Virus record (IMG/VR): IMGVR_UViG_3300040960_001334
Coordinates: 1-35,083 of that record
Reading direction: 5' to 3' (one strand)
From: a virus
Length of the DNA: 35,083 bases
Part shown: positions 1 to 5,254 of the stretch, piece by piece
Numbering within the stretch: position 1 is the stretch's first letter
Layout: every line of letters starts with the position of its first letter
The notes under the pieces: model-generated
What the model saw: the letters and a program-made list of their open reading frames with translations, nothing else
What the model was told of the DNA's origin: nothing
The model's database searches: none
Translations under genes and position numbers: made by a program

Positions 1-133
1 ACCCTTCCCCCTGGCGGCGCACCCTGATGATGCGCCGATGGTTTGGCTTGGCCCGCAGTTCTCGCCGTATTTTTTCAGCTTCAAATTCATTATCTGCTGT
101 GTGACTGGCGACAAGTGCTTGCTGTTTATACAC
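1..133 (-). CDS. Hypothetical protein, 3' end cut by the window edge
   Basis: This is the second copy of the 61-residue ORF at 34228-34413. It starts with GTG (CAC at 131-133 on the plus strand) behind a GGGGA ribosome site, and runs off the window at base 1 after about 44 codons. It differs from the other copy at codon 5 (Gln for Arg). In a circular genome the gene would be completed by the sequence before 34280. The protein is small and basic, with an Arg/Lys-rich centre. I do not recognise a family. Confidence 0.6.
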   Translation of the reverse strand, partial: MYKQQALVASHTADNEFEAEKIRRELRAKPNHRRIIRVRRQGEG

Positions 134-135
134 AA

Positions 136-402
136 CTAATCCCCAAGCAGGTATTGCCGGACAGATGCTGTGTTGATGCCCAGCAGGTGAGCAATGGGCA
201 AGGGGTCAAACCCCTCACCCGTCAGATAGTCTGTGACGCGCCGCTGTTTTTCATTAAGCCGCTTTTCTTTCTTGCGCCGGAATTTCATGCACACTTTGCA
301 CACAGGCTGCTTTCGGTCCTTGGTGCGCGGGTGTGAGTAGTATTCCGAAAGCAGTTTTGTTTCGCCGCATTTGGTGCATTCTTTGGTATCAGGCATCGAC
401 AA
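136..402 (-). CDS. Small zinc-ribbon protein with C-terminal helix-turn-helix-like part
   Basis: An 88-residue basic protein. Residues 9-41 hold two Cys-x2-Cys pairs (CTKC and CKVC) about 24 residues apart, a typical zinc-ribbon spacing also seen at the N-terminus of many phage HNH-type proteins. A Lys/Arg stretch follows, and the last 30 residues (from VTDYL to YLLGD) could form a short helix-turn-helix. No HNH catalytic His-Asn-His is visible, so nuclease activity is not supported. It overlaps the start of its own region with the end of the Bet gene by 14 bases, so it is translated in the same leftward early operon. Its second copy at 34416-34682 differs only within the first 12 residues, although the DNA has many silent changes. 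Likely a DNA-binding early protein; exact role unknown. Confidence 0.75.
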   Translation of the reverse strand: MSMPDTKECTKCGETKLLSEYYSHPRTKDRKQPVCKVCMKFRRKKEKRLNEKQRRVTDYLTGEGFDPLPIAHLLGINTASVRQYLLGD

Positions 403-1330
403 TCTCCGCTTGTTGGATGCGTTCTTCTATTGCTTTTTTGAGTTCAAGGCTGTCTGTTTTGTTATGTACCCACAATTGACGCAGCGCCTCGGCATTGTGG
501 TTGCGGAACCAGTCAACTTCGGCAGGTTCTGCTGTGCCGACATATTCCAAGACCCTGTCGACTGCTTCGCCAATTGGCACAGAAACCAGATCACCCATTT
601 GTTCAAACTGGAACAGGGTTGCAGGACCACCCAGCCGCGCTTGACGCTTCTGGCGTTCGGCAGCTTCGGCTGCTTCCCAAGCATTAGAACTTTCTACATG
701 GTCAAATTCTTCAGCAACATGCACACCGGCTAGGTCTTCGGGCCAGCCTTTTCGCAAGGCTTGGCTTTCGGCACACTTCGCCAGCATGTGCTTAGGCATC
801 TTGTGCCATTTTTCTTTTTTGGGGTCTAAAACATACCCGCGTGTGCCTGTTTTTTTCATTTTCTTCTTTCCACTATCTTCCCACACCTCGCCGGTATCTT
901 GCCAAATTACGTCTTCAATTATTGGTGCAAATTCGTGCCAGTAGGCCATGCCAACGACCCTGTGCCAGTCGCCTTTGTTGTCCTGCTTGTAGGCGTTAAC
1001 TCGAGCATACTCTATGCCCAGCGGGTTATCTGGTCCTATCAGGCTTTCATCACAGATAATCTGGTAAGGTTCGTCGTCAGGGCGATAGTTGCCCTGCCGT
1101 TCAGCAAGGCCACGATACCCTTCGATGCTGGTGATAAATGAGCATTTGCGATTTGAACCACTGCCAAAGACAACACAGTAGATTTGCTTGCGGAACGGGT
1201 CTAATCCGACCCGCCTGCAAACCTCGGTAAACATATTAAATTCATCCGACGTGGTTCCTGCCGCAACAGTATTTCGGATTAGAGCAATTTGGTCGTTGCT
1301 GTAGGTGCGTTCAAGGATTTCTTGTCCCAT
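389..1330 (-). CDS. bet: Phage recombination protein Bet (RecT/Red-beta superfamily single-strand annealing protein)
   Basis: A 313-residue protein. Its N-terminal 200 residues carry the Bet-family pattern: an 'EFNMFTEVCRRVGLDPFRKQIY' type segment around residues 30-50, 'SFITSIEGYRGLAERQGNY' around 64-82, and a 'KMPKHMLAKCAESQALRKGWPEDLAGV' type segment near 180-205. These proteins anneal single-stranded DNA during phage recombination and concatemer formation. The C-terminal 110 residues are charged and variable, as usual in the family, where this part contacts partners such as SSB or the exonuclease. No matching 5'-3' exonuclease is visible nearby. The gene lies one base downstream of the Gp157-like gene, so the two are co-transcribed leftward. 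The 3' part is repeated, with strain differences, at the right end of the window. Confidence 0.93.
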   Translation of the reverse strand: MGQEILERTYSNDQIALIRNTVAAGTTSDEFNMFTEVCRRVGLDPFRKQIYCVVFGSGSNRKCSFITSIEGYRGLAERQGNYRPDDEPYQIICDESLIGPDNPLGIEYARVNAYKQDNKGDWHRVVGMAYWHEFAPIIEDVIWQDTGEVWEDSGKKKMKKTGTRGYVLDPKKEKWHKMPKHMLAKCAESQALRKGWPEDLAGVHVAEEFDHVESSNAWEAAEAAERQKRQARLGGPATLFQFEQMGDLVSVPIGEAVDRVLEYVGTAEPAEVDWFRNHNAEALRQLWVHNKTDSLELKKAIEERIQQAEIVDA

Positions 1331-1331
1331 C

Positions 1332-1835
1332 TTATTTTCTCCTTAGTGTGAGGCTGATGCCGCCATTGTCGATGTGTGTTCCGGGGACTTCGCCTTCGGC
1401 TGCTCGCAGCTTTGACTTGTCCAACACGGGGTCCGGTTGTTTAAAATATTCGGAAGGTATCAACGCTTCGTTGTCTACGACACGCGCTGGCTTGGTGTTG
1501 CGTAAAGTGTAGGTGGCACCGGGCAGTTTGATGGTCTTTTCTCCGGCTATGTCCATTGCTTGCAAGACAAGGTTTCGCAGGGTGTTGATATGCCGCTTTC
1601 GGCTGGCCTTGCGTTCGCTCAATTTCTTGAGCAAGGCATCGGTGCCTTCAACGTCGATCTCCAGTTCCATGATGGCTGTATCGACTGCACCAAGAACTTC
1701 CAGCAGATCGACTTCCCCTTCTAGGGTGTCGAACAATGTCTGGTCGTCAATGCCGGGAACGTCTGCTAGTTCCGATTTTAAATCGGCCCATTGTTCGGCT
1801 TGGTCGGTAGCGTGTTTGATTAGTGGATTTGTCAC
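1332..1835 (-). CDS. Siphovirus Gp157-like protein
   Basis: A 167-residue acidic protein with a long predicted helical, coiled-coil-like part (residues about 45-110). It contains the run 'ALLKKLSERKASRKRHINTL' and ends in a beta-rich tail (TYTLRNTKPARVV, then IPSEYFK). This arrangement is that of the Gp157 family first named from Streptococcus phage Sfi, commonly next to recombinase genes in siphophages. Its biochemical role is not established. The start is GTG with an AAAGG ribosome site 8 bases upstream. It is the first gene of the leftward early operon, directly downstream of the control region, and Bet follows almost without a gap. Confidence 0.85.
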   Translation of the reverse strand: MTNPLIKHATDQAEQWADLKSELADVPGIDDQTLFDTLEGEVDLLEVLGAVDTAIMELEIDVEGTDALLKKLSERKASRKRHINTLRNLVLQAMDIAGEKTIKLPGATYTLRNTKPARVVDNEALIPSEYFKQPDPVLDKSKLRAAEGEVPGTHIDNGGISLTLRRK

Positions 1836-1852
1836 TAAATTACCTTTCGTTT

Positions 1853-1871
1853 GTGTGACTGACTTTCACAC
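1853..1871. promoter_or_regulatory. Palindromic operator candidate in the leftward leader
   Basis: GTGTGA and TCACAC flank a 7-base centre. The left part (1853-1863) is the exact reverse complement of GTCAGTCACAC at 2316-2326, and a 10-base version occurs at 2203-2212. The copies sit just upstream of the first gene of each divergent operon, as expected for binding sites of one phage regulator. No such regulator is identified. Confidence 0.45.
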
Positions 1872-1906
1872 AGTAACGCAATGCAGCGATAATTAAAACT
1901 ATTTTG

Positions 1907-1935
1907 ATTATATAATATGTAACAGGTTCTACATA
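1907..1935 (-). promoter_or_regulatory. Candidate leftward early promoter
   Basis: Read on the minus strand, a perfect -10 TATAAT lies at 1907-1912. No good -35 exists at the right distance; the region where it would lie (1930-1935) falls inside the first unit of the palindromic repeat array. This arrangement suits a promoter that is repressed or activated by the protein binding the array. A plus-strand TATAAT at 1911-1916 overlaps it. Confidence 0.45.
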
Positions 1936-2118
1936 ACCTGGCGGTAGGTTCGGTCTAACCTATAACAAGTTCGGGCTAATGGGTGGTCAAGTTACGGCTA
2001 ATAGGTGGTCAGGTTACGGCTAACCTGCAACGGGTCTGGGTCAACAGGGGGGTAGGTTCTGTCTAATAGGTGGGTAGGTTCCACATAACCTGCCACGGGT
2101 TCTCGCTAACCTGTCACA
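1921..2118. repeat. Nine-unit array of 21-22 bp imperfect palindromes (operator or iteron array)
   Basis: The unit resembles AGGTTnnnnnnTAACCT, a 5-6 base inverted repeat with a 6-base centre. Unit starts are at 1924, 1946, 1967, 1989, 2011, 2032, 2054, 2076 and 2097, so spacing is always 21 or 22 bases, two turns of B-DNA. Several units keep both arms (1924, 1946, 2011, 2076, 2097); others have a degenerate right arm such as TAATAGG. It lies between the leftward and rightward operons. Proteins bound to all units would line up on one face of the DNA. Candidate roles are repressor or activator operators, replication iterons or a partition-like site. It is not a CRISPR array: there are no spacers of constant length between conserved repeats. 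Confidence 0.85.
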
Positions 2119-2132
2119 TATTAGGCAAAGTA

Positions 2133-2163
2133 AAACCCCCCAGCTGTCAAGACCGGGGGGTTT
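2133..2163. terminator. C/G hairpin in the control region (terminator or attenuator)
   Basis: AAACCCCCC (2133-2141) pairs perfectly with GGGGGGTTT (2155-2163) around a 13-base loop. The flanking run is three T on the plus strand and four T on the minus strand, so it could stop transcription in either direction. It separates the repeat array from the start of the rightward leader. Confidence 0.55.
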
Positions 2164-2178
2164 AAGGAAGGTGAACCC

Positions 2179-2271
2179 ATGAACGGGATCGCGCCAAACA
2201 TTGTCAGTCACAACAAAGAAAGGCCAACAACACGAAGGAGAAAAGACTTTGAGTTGTTAAGGGGATTATAA
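2179..2271 (+). CDS. Possible 30-residue basic leader peptide
   Basis: An ATG at 2179 follows an AGGAAGG ribosome site 7 bases upstream and opens 30 codons ending in TAA at 2269-2271. The product is basic (RPTTRRRKDFELLRG near the end) with no known match. It is the only sensible ORF in the 536-base control region. It could be a real early peptide, a leader peptide, or chance. The strong ribosome site is the only support. Confidence 0.33.
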   Translation: MNGIAPNIVSHNKERPTTRRRKDFELLRGL

Positions 2272-2280
2272 GGAGCATAG

Positions 2281-2326
2281 TTTACAGCCGCAAGATTTTT
2301 GGTTAATGTTTTTTCGTCAGTCACAC
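2281..2326 (+). promoter_or_regulatory. Candidate rightward promoter with downstream operator box
   Basis: TTTACA at 2281-2286 is separated by 17 bases from TAATGT at 2304-2309, a fair -35 and a weak -10. The predicted start of transcription falls on GTCAGTCACAC (2316-2326), the inverted twin of the box at 1853-1863. The initiator gene begins 46 bases after the box. The same TTTAC -35 appears in two minus-strand promoters of this phage. Confidence 0.35.
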
Positions 2327-2371
2327 AGTCAAGAACGGGCTGAATATTGTCTACTATAACAGGAGAAAAGA

Positions 2372-3058
2372 ATGAGCCACGAAGCGAGCATTTGGGCGCT
2401 CAACCTTCCCCATAACAACGCAACGCACAAAGTCGTCTTGTTGGGCTTGGCGAACCATGCCGACCCTACTGGCGGCAAATGCTTTCCATCCATAACGCGG
2501 CTAGAACTATACACTGGACTAAGCAGGCGCACCGTAATTAGGGCTATTAAGCAAATGGAAGAATTGGGGATAATCTCTGCTATTCACACCAAGGGCAAGT
2601 CAACGCAATACCAGTTGCATATTGACCTCGAACTAGTGCCAGACAAGCACCAGTGCCAGAATGGCACTAGTGCCACTGACGACACAACTAGTGCCATTGA
2701 CGACACTAACTGGTGCCAGAGTGGCACCCTAACTATCAATAACCATCAAGAACCATCAATAATATATGATCAATTTGAGCAGTTTTGGGAGTTGTACCCG
2801 CGCAAGGTTGGCAAGCGAAAAGCGCAGAAAGAATTTGAACGAGCCATGAAACGCGGTTCAATGGAAACAATCACCCAAGGCTTGTTGAAACAGAACGCAG
2901 CATGGCTGGCAGCAGGAACGCCCGTAAAGTGGATACCGCACCCGACGACCTGGCTGCACCGTGACGGGTGGGAAGATGAACCAGCGCAGCCAGAACAACA
3001 ACAATCACGCTTGCAAAGGAGCACAGCGATATTGCTTGAAAGGGGGAACGTTCAATGA
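2372..3058 (+). CDS. Replication initiator, lambda O-like, with N-terminal helix-turn-helix
   Basis: A 228-residue protein. Residues 1-90 match the winged helix-turn-helix arrangement of phage initiators: 'KVVLLGLANHADPTGGKCFPSI', then 'LELYTGLSRRTVIRAIKQME', 'LGIIS' and a beta wing. A low-complexity linker (about 92-128) is rich in Thr, Asp and Asn because its DNA is made of repeats. The C-terminal part (about 130-205) has 'FEQFWELYPRKVGKRKAQKEF' and 'WIPHPTTWLHRDGWEDE', a module common at the C-end of phage initiators and thought to contact the helicase loader or helicase. An AGGAG ribosome site precedes the ATG. It is the first rightward gene and overlaps the next by an ATGA. Its own gene contains the likely origin, as in lambda O. 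Confidence 0.85.
   Translation: MSHEASIWALNLPHNNATHKVVLLGLANHADPTGGKCFPSITRLELYTGLSRRTVIRAIKQMEELGIISAIHTKGKSTQYQLHIDLELVPDKHQCQNGTSATDDTTSAIDDTNWCQSGTLTINNHQEPSIIYDQFEQFWELYPRKVGKRKAQKEFERAMKRGSMETITQGLLKQNAAWLAAGTPVKWIPHPTTWLHRDGWEDEPAQPEQQQSRLQRSTAILLERGNVQ
2631..2785. other. Likely phage replication origin: iterons plus AT-rich stretch inside the initiator gene
   Basis: The box AGTGCCA occurs at 2635, 2652, 2669 and 2690, with GGTGCCA at 2712; spacings are 17, 17, 21 and 22. Two of them form inverted repeats with a 3-base centre: AGTGCCAgaaTGGCACT at 2652-2668 and GGTGCCAgagTGGCACC at 2712-2728. An AT-rich tract (about 2730-2785, including AATAATATATGATCAATTTG) follows directly. Iterons followed by an easily melted tract in the middle of the initiator gene is the lambda ori arrangement. 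The encoded linker is low-complexity, which shows the DNA rather than the protein is constrained here. Confidence 0.75.
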
Positions 3059-3594
3059 GTTCGCTAGTACCTATTGAAAAATACGATTACGACAAATGCG
3101 TGATGGCTGCAGGTGCCATTATATCCGCTTATCCAAAGCTGTTCTTGGAAGATGAAGTCGGCTTCCAGGGGCGGCTGGCAGTCGTGCTAATGGATTATCC
3201 AAGGGCTGTTGTCGATGATGCCGTCAAGCACATTCCGTCAGTGATACCGAAGAAACAACTTGAGTTGCATTCGGTGCGCCAGTATTGCAACAAGGCGTCA
3301 CAGCCGATCTATGAGGCGCGGCGATACCAGCGCGAGCAGTTGCAGCAGGAACGGGCAGAAGCTGAACACATTGCCGAGGTAAAACGGGACAGGCTGGCTT
3401 ATGAAGCATGGCAAAAAGCCAACCCCGGCAAGAGCCGTTTCGATTATTTGGGCATCACCTGGCGACCAGGCAAAAGCGCCACCATTGATGTGACGCCCTA
3501 CATAGAAACAGAATGGGGGGCGCATTCGCAGGCGATGCAAGACCGAGAAGCCGAAGGAACCGTAGCCCGTTCGCTAGGCATGGAAACGGCATAG
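3055..3594 (+). CDS. Replication-region protein of unknown family (possible helicase-loading partner)
   Basis: A 179-residue protein starting at the ATG that overlaps the initiator stop (ATGA). Residues 1-80 look alpha-helical and globular. A strongly charged segment around residues 85-120 (REQLQQERAEAEHIAEVKRDR) is coiled-coil-like, and the C-terminus has a 'SRFDYLGITWRPG' type stretch. I do not recognise a family and see no Walker A motif, so it is not a DnaC-type ATPase. Position directly behind an O-like initiator is where lambda-type phages carry the helicase loader P, which also lacks obvious ATPase motifs. That role is an inference from position only. Confidence 0.7.
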   Translation: MSSLVPIEKYDYDKCVMAAGAIISAYPKLFLEDEVGFQGRLAVVLMDYPRAVVDDAVKHIPSVIPKKQLELHSVRQYCNKASQPIYEARRYQREQLQQERAEAEHIAEVKRDRLAYEAWQKANPGKSRFDYLGITWRPGKSATIDVTPYIETEWGAHSQAMQDREAEGTVARSLGMETA

Positions 3595-3609
3595 GTTATT
3601 TGTTATGAT
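3581..3609 (+). promoter_or_regulatory. Candidate promoter before the virion genes
   Basis: TGGAAA (3581-3586), a 17-base spacer and TATGAT (3604-3609) form a sigma70-like promoter in the only gap between the replication genes and the first virion gene at 3637. The -35 lies inside the end of the preceding gene. No experimental support. Confidence 0.35.
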
Positions 3610-3636
3610 CAGCAAACAATAGTCAGGGAATGATGC

Positions 3637-3951
3637 ATGAGCTTTCACGCACGATTGGTCGGCCGGACGCTGACCCAAGACCGGATACGGATTAACGCTT
3701 TAGCGGCGGCTATAGAGTTGTTCAGTTTGATTGGGCATCCGTCAATGGCGCAGATAGAAACGGCTTTTGATCTTGATCCTTCTGATGCGGAATGGGCGCA
3801 ATTTAAGCAGATGTATGACAGATCAACGAACAAGCGCCGTTTTTTGGCGATTGCGGCGAATGCGATGCGTTTGGCGGAGGGGGGTCATTTTGGGATGGAT
3901 GACAGCACGACCTTCTTTTCAAGGCTGACGAGCGCGACCAGCGGGGTGTAG
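3637..3951 (+). CDS. Hypothetical protein at the head of the fibre/virion gene group
   Basis: A 104-residue protein, probably helical, with 'LTQDRIRINALAAAIELFSL' and 'KQMYDRSTNKRRFLAIAANA'. It has no signal peptide, membrane segment or known motif. Its stop lies three bases before the start of the 432-residue virion protein and it is expressed with it. An accessory or assembly role for the virion proteins downstream is possible, but there is no direct evidence. Confidence 0.65.
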   Translation: MSFHARLVGRTLTQDRIRINALAAAIELFSLIGHPSMAQIETAFDLDPSDAEWAQFKQMYDRSTNKRRFLAIAANAMRLAEGGHFGMDDSTTFFSRLTSATSGV

Positions 3952-3954
3952 GTC

Positions 3955-5253
3955 ATGAGCCTTTATGCGTCAGTTGTTGGGTTCCAGGCTAAGACGACGA
4001 CTGGTACGCTTGACATTACAGGCAGTCTTGGTGGTGAGAACCCGAAGGCAGCATTGTTTTTTATGACTGAAGAGACCACCTTATCCAACACGCCTTTGAC
4101 GCCCTTTCATTTCACGATGGGCATGACGGACGGGACGAACGAGTTTTATTCGGTGGTTCACTCGGAAACGGGTGTTACAACGACGGATGATTACAGTGCG
4201 GCTTATACGGACGCCGTGTTAAGAGGGATTGATGGCACAGGGGCGCAGACCTACAAAGCTGCTTTTGATAGCTGGATAACGAACGGGGTTCGAATTAACT
4301 GGTCTGATGCAGCACCTTCGGCCTTTCAGGGGTTTGTTGTGCTGCTTGGCGGGTCTGATCTTGCGAATGCCTATGTTGGTACGTGTGGCACGGGTGCAAC
4401 GGTTACTGATCCGGGTTTCTCGGTTAATCAGGTGATTATGGCGGCGATTGGCACGGGCATTGCCAGCGGCACGGTTGCTAATGGCGCTCACATGATGTTT
4501 GGCATGGGGCTTGATACCAGCACGTTCAGTAATAGCACGTCTTCCAATTTGGGTTGGTCGTTTCTAATGCGGGATGGTTTGTCAACGTCAGCGCCTGGTA
4601 CTGTTTGGGAAGATGCTTGTGTCATTTCCAAGCTGAAAGATACCACGACATCTGGTTTTGACTACAACATGACGGTCGGCACATGGAGTTCGAGCGGGTT
4701 TACGACGAGCAGCGACCACAGTAATTCGGACAAGGTTGGGTATTTGGCGCTGGAGTGGAACAGCGGTTGTGATGTTCGTTTAGAGCCGCTGGATAACAAC
4801 AATTATACATCCACGGGCGTGAACAAGCACGATTACGGTGTGACATTTGGCGGCACTGGAACGCCGGTTCTTAATATGTTGTCTGGTAGCCTTTCAAGGC
4901 GAGACACTGGCAGCCGCGATAATAATGACGCAGGGGGTATGCACATTGCAGCGACTGATGGCACAACAGACAAAGCTGTCGGCGGCGGTGTAGATGATGG
5001 GGTGTCAACAACGGCGACTGGCTCTAATGCGTCATCGAAGTCTCTAGCTATCCCTAATCCCTTTGCGCCACAGAGCAGCAGTGCATGGATCAGGGCAACA
5101 TTTGATAGCTGGGCCACAGATGGCGTGAACCATAATTATGACGCAGTTGCCGGTGGATCGAATTATCACTATCTTGGTTGGGTGGTCGTTCCGTCTGATG
5201 GTGTGGCGGTGCCAGTATTCACAAATCACTATCTAAGAATGATGGGGTCGTAA
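3955..5253 (+). CDS. Probable virion surface protein (beta-rich, with an internally repeated motif)
   Basis: A 432-residue protein very rich in Gly, Ser, Thr and Asp and poor in Lys, as is typical of phage surface and fibre proteins. A motif near residues 103-135 (AAFDSWITNGVRINW followed by a hydrophobic strand) returns near 380-412 (ATFDSWATDGVNHNY and a hydrophobic strand), which points to a duplicated domain. There is no signal peptide or enzymatic motif. It is followed after one base by the repeat-rich fibre gene. This suggests a receptor-binding or capsid/tail decoration complex together with the next three genes. The family is not recognised. Confidence 0.7.
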   Translation: MSLYASVVGFQAKTTTGTLDITGSLGGENPKAALFFMTEETTLSNTPLTPFHFTMGMTDGTNEFYSVVHSETGVTTTDDYSAAYTDAVLRGIDGTGAQTYKAAFDSWITNGVRINWSDAAPSAFQGFVVLLGGSDLANAYVGTCGTGATVTDPGFSVNQVIMAAIGTGIASGTVANGAHMMFGMGLDTSTFSNSTSSNLGWSFLMRDGLSTSAPGTVWEDACVISKLKDTTTSGFDYNMTVGTWSSSGFTTSSDHSNSDKVGYLALEWNSGCDVRLEPLDNNNYTSTGVNKHDYGVTFGGTGTPVLNMLSGSLSRRDTGSRDNNDAGGMHIAATDGTTDKAVGGGVDDGVSTTATGSNASSKSLAIPNPFAPQSSSAWIRATFDSWATDGVNHNYDAVAGGSNYHYLGWVVVPSDGVAVPVFTNHYLRMMGS

Positions 5254-5254
5254 A

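Larger units (their letters stand above)
1..803. repeat. Left copy of the diverged end repeat (same locus as 34281-35083)
   Basis: Every base here aligns with 34281-35083 at a constant offset of 34280, with no insertion or deletion. I count about 67 substitutions (about 92% identity). The first 119 bases are identical, differences concentrate at about 139-480, and 601-660 is identical. The repeat carries the end of a 61-residue ORF, the whole zinc-ribbon gene and the 3' part of the Bet gene. Most changes keep the protein sequence, so both copies look functional. The best reading is that the contig runs once round a circular genome and ends in a second strain's version of its own start. Confidence 0.9.

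Noticed and set aside
1921-2118. CRISPR array.
   Set aside because: Repeats follow each other without spacers, period is 21-22 bases, and no cas gene is present.
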